Positions 14,272 through 14,438 of a stretch of 14,438 bases of DNA are shown one piece after another. Origin of the DNA: Nitriliruptoraceae bacterium. GTDB taxonomy: Bacteria > Actinomycetota > Nitriliruptoria > Nitriliruptorales > Nitriliruptoraceae. The DNA is taken from the NCBI GenBank assembly GCA_007120485.1, contig SKNP01000337.1, positions 1 through 14,438 on the forward strand. Reading direction: 5' to 3'. A program made the position numbers and the translations under genes. Below the pieces are notes generated by a model, which was not told the origin of the DNA, ran no database searches, and worked only from the letters and a program-made list of their open reading frames with translations. Positions within the stretch are counted from its first letter, which is position 1. Every line of letters begins with the position of its first letter.

Positions 14272-14438
14272 GTGAGCGCTGACCCTGCGACCACCGGCTC
14301 GCCCCTGGGCGGCCTGCTCGACGGCCCACCGACGGTGATCACCGCCGGGGTCGAGCTGTTCGAGCACACCCTCCGCGACCAGGGCGTCGACACGATCGCG
14401 GTCGACTGGCGTCCGCCCGTCGACGACGTCGCGTCCGA
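14272..14438 (+). CDS. DUF1116 (AllG/YlbE-type) protein, N-terminus only (3' truncated by window edge)
   Basis: The last 167 bases open a gene that runs out of the window: GTG at 14272 after AGGAG (14261-14265), 55 complete codons. The visible part contains VITAGVELFEHTLRDQG and VDWRPPVDD, matching the N-terminal motif (VINVG-x-x-x-F-x-x-x-L-x-x-QG...VDWRPP) common in DUF1116 proteins that follow fdrA. Position after FdrA supports this. DUF1116 proteins are the third partner (AllG) of the E. coli oxamate transcarbamoylase. The DUF1116 core itself lies beyond the window, so the call rests on a short segment plus context. Confidence 0.75.
   Translation, partial: MSADPATTGSPLGGLLDGPPTVITAGVELFEHTLRDQGVDTIAVDWRPPVDDVAS

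Noticed and set aside
12379..14367. Long open frame on the - strand (over 600 codons) opposite the FdrA gene
   Set aside because: Antisense shadow of a GC-rich gene: low-complexity Arg/Gly/Val-rich translation with no motif, while the + strand encodes a clear FdrA with ribosome binding site and operon context.
1..14438. CRISPR arrays, insertion sequences, tRNA or rRNA genes
   Set aside because: No regularly spaced repeats, transposase motifs, terminal inverted repeats or RNA gene signatures were seen anywhere in the window.

Overview
The window is uniformly GC-rich (G/C-rich third codon positions, frequent GTG starts, actinobacterial-style TAGNNT -10 hexamers). It looks like chromosome from a motile, deep-branching high-GC actinobacterium. 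The Nitriliruptorales/Euzebyales are a plausible guess, but no taxonomic marker is present to prove it. No mobile element, tRNA, rRNA, CRISPR array or pseudogene was seen.

Left part (2-5736, all + strand) is the end of a chemotaxis operon: cheA (5' end missing) - cheW - cheY - cheB - cheR - cheX-like - second cheY - an unrecognised protein that resembles a degenerate CheX. Genes overlap by 4 bases or sit within about 80 bases of each other, so they are probably co-transcribed. Together they encode the CheA kinase with its adaptor, two response regulators, the methylesterase/methyltransferase adaptation pair and one or two phosphatases. No receptor gene, cheD or cheZ lies in the window.

Middle and right part (5758-14438) is a catabolic locus for a pyrimidine-like ring compound. 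A PucR-family regulator on the - strand is transcribed away from a ring-opening amidohydrolase of the barbiturase/cyanuric acid hydrolase family. Next come an NCS2 nucleobase permease, carbamate kinase, a DUF2877 protein (AllH/YlbF type), FdrA (AllF type) and the start of a DUF1116 protein (AllG/YlbE type). Each of the three + strand units (amidohydrolase; permease; carbamate kinase onward) has its own intergenic region with a TAGNNT -10-like box, and the first two end in strong hairpins.

The main inference is that this is an energy-conserving ring-catabolic pathway. In E. coli, AllFGH is the oxamate transcarbamoylase that phosphorolyses oxalurate to oxamate and carbamoyl phosphate, and carbamate kinase then makes ATP. 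Ureidomalonate, the product of barbiturase, is the malonyl analogue of oxalurate. The locus could therefore import uracil or barbiturate, open the ring, split ureidomalonate phosphorolytically into malonamate and carbamoyl phosphate, and gain ATP, instead of hydrolysing it to urea and malonate. Biuret derived from cyanuric acid is an alternative substrate. Gene order, neighbours and substrate chemistry support this; the substrate itself cannot be proved from sequence.
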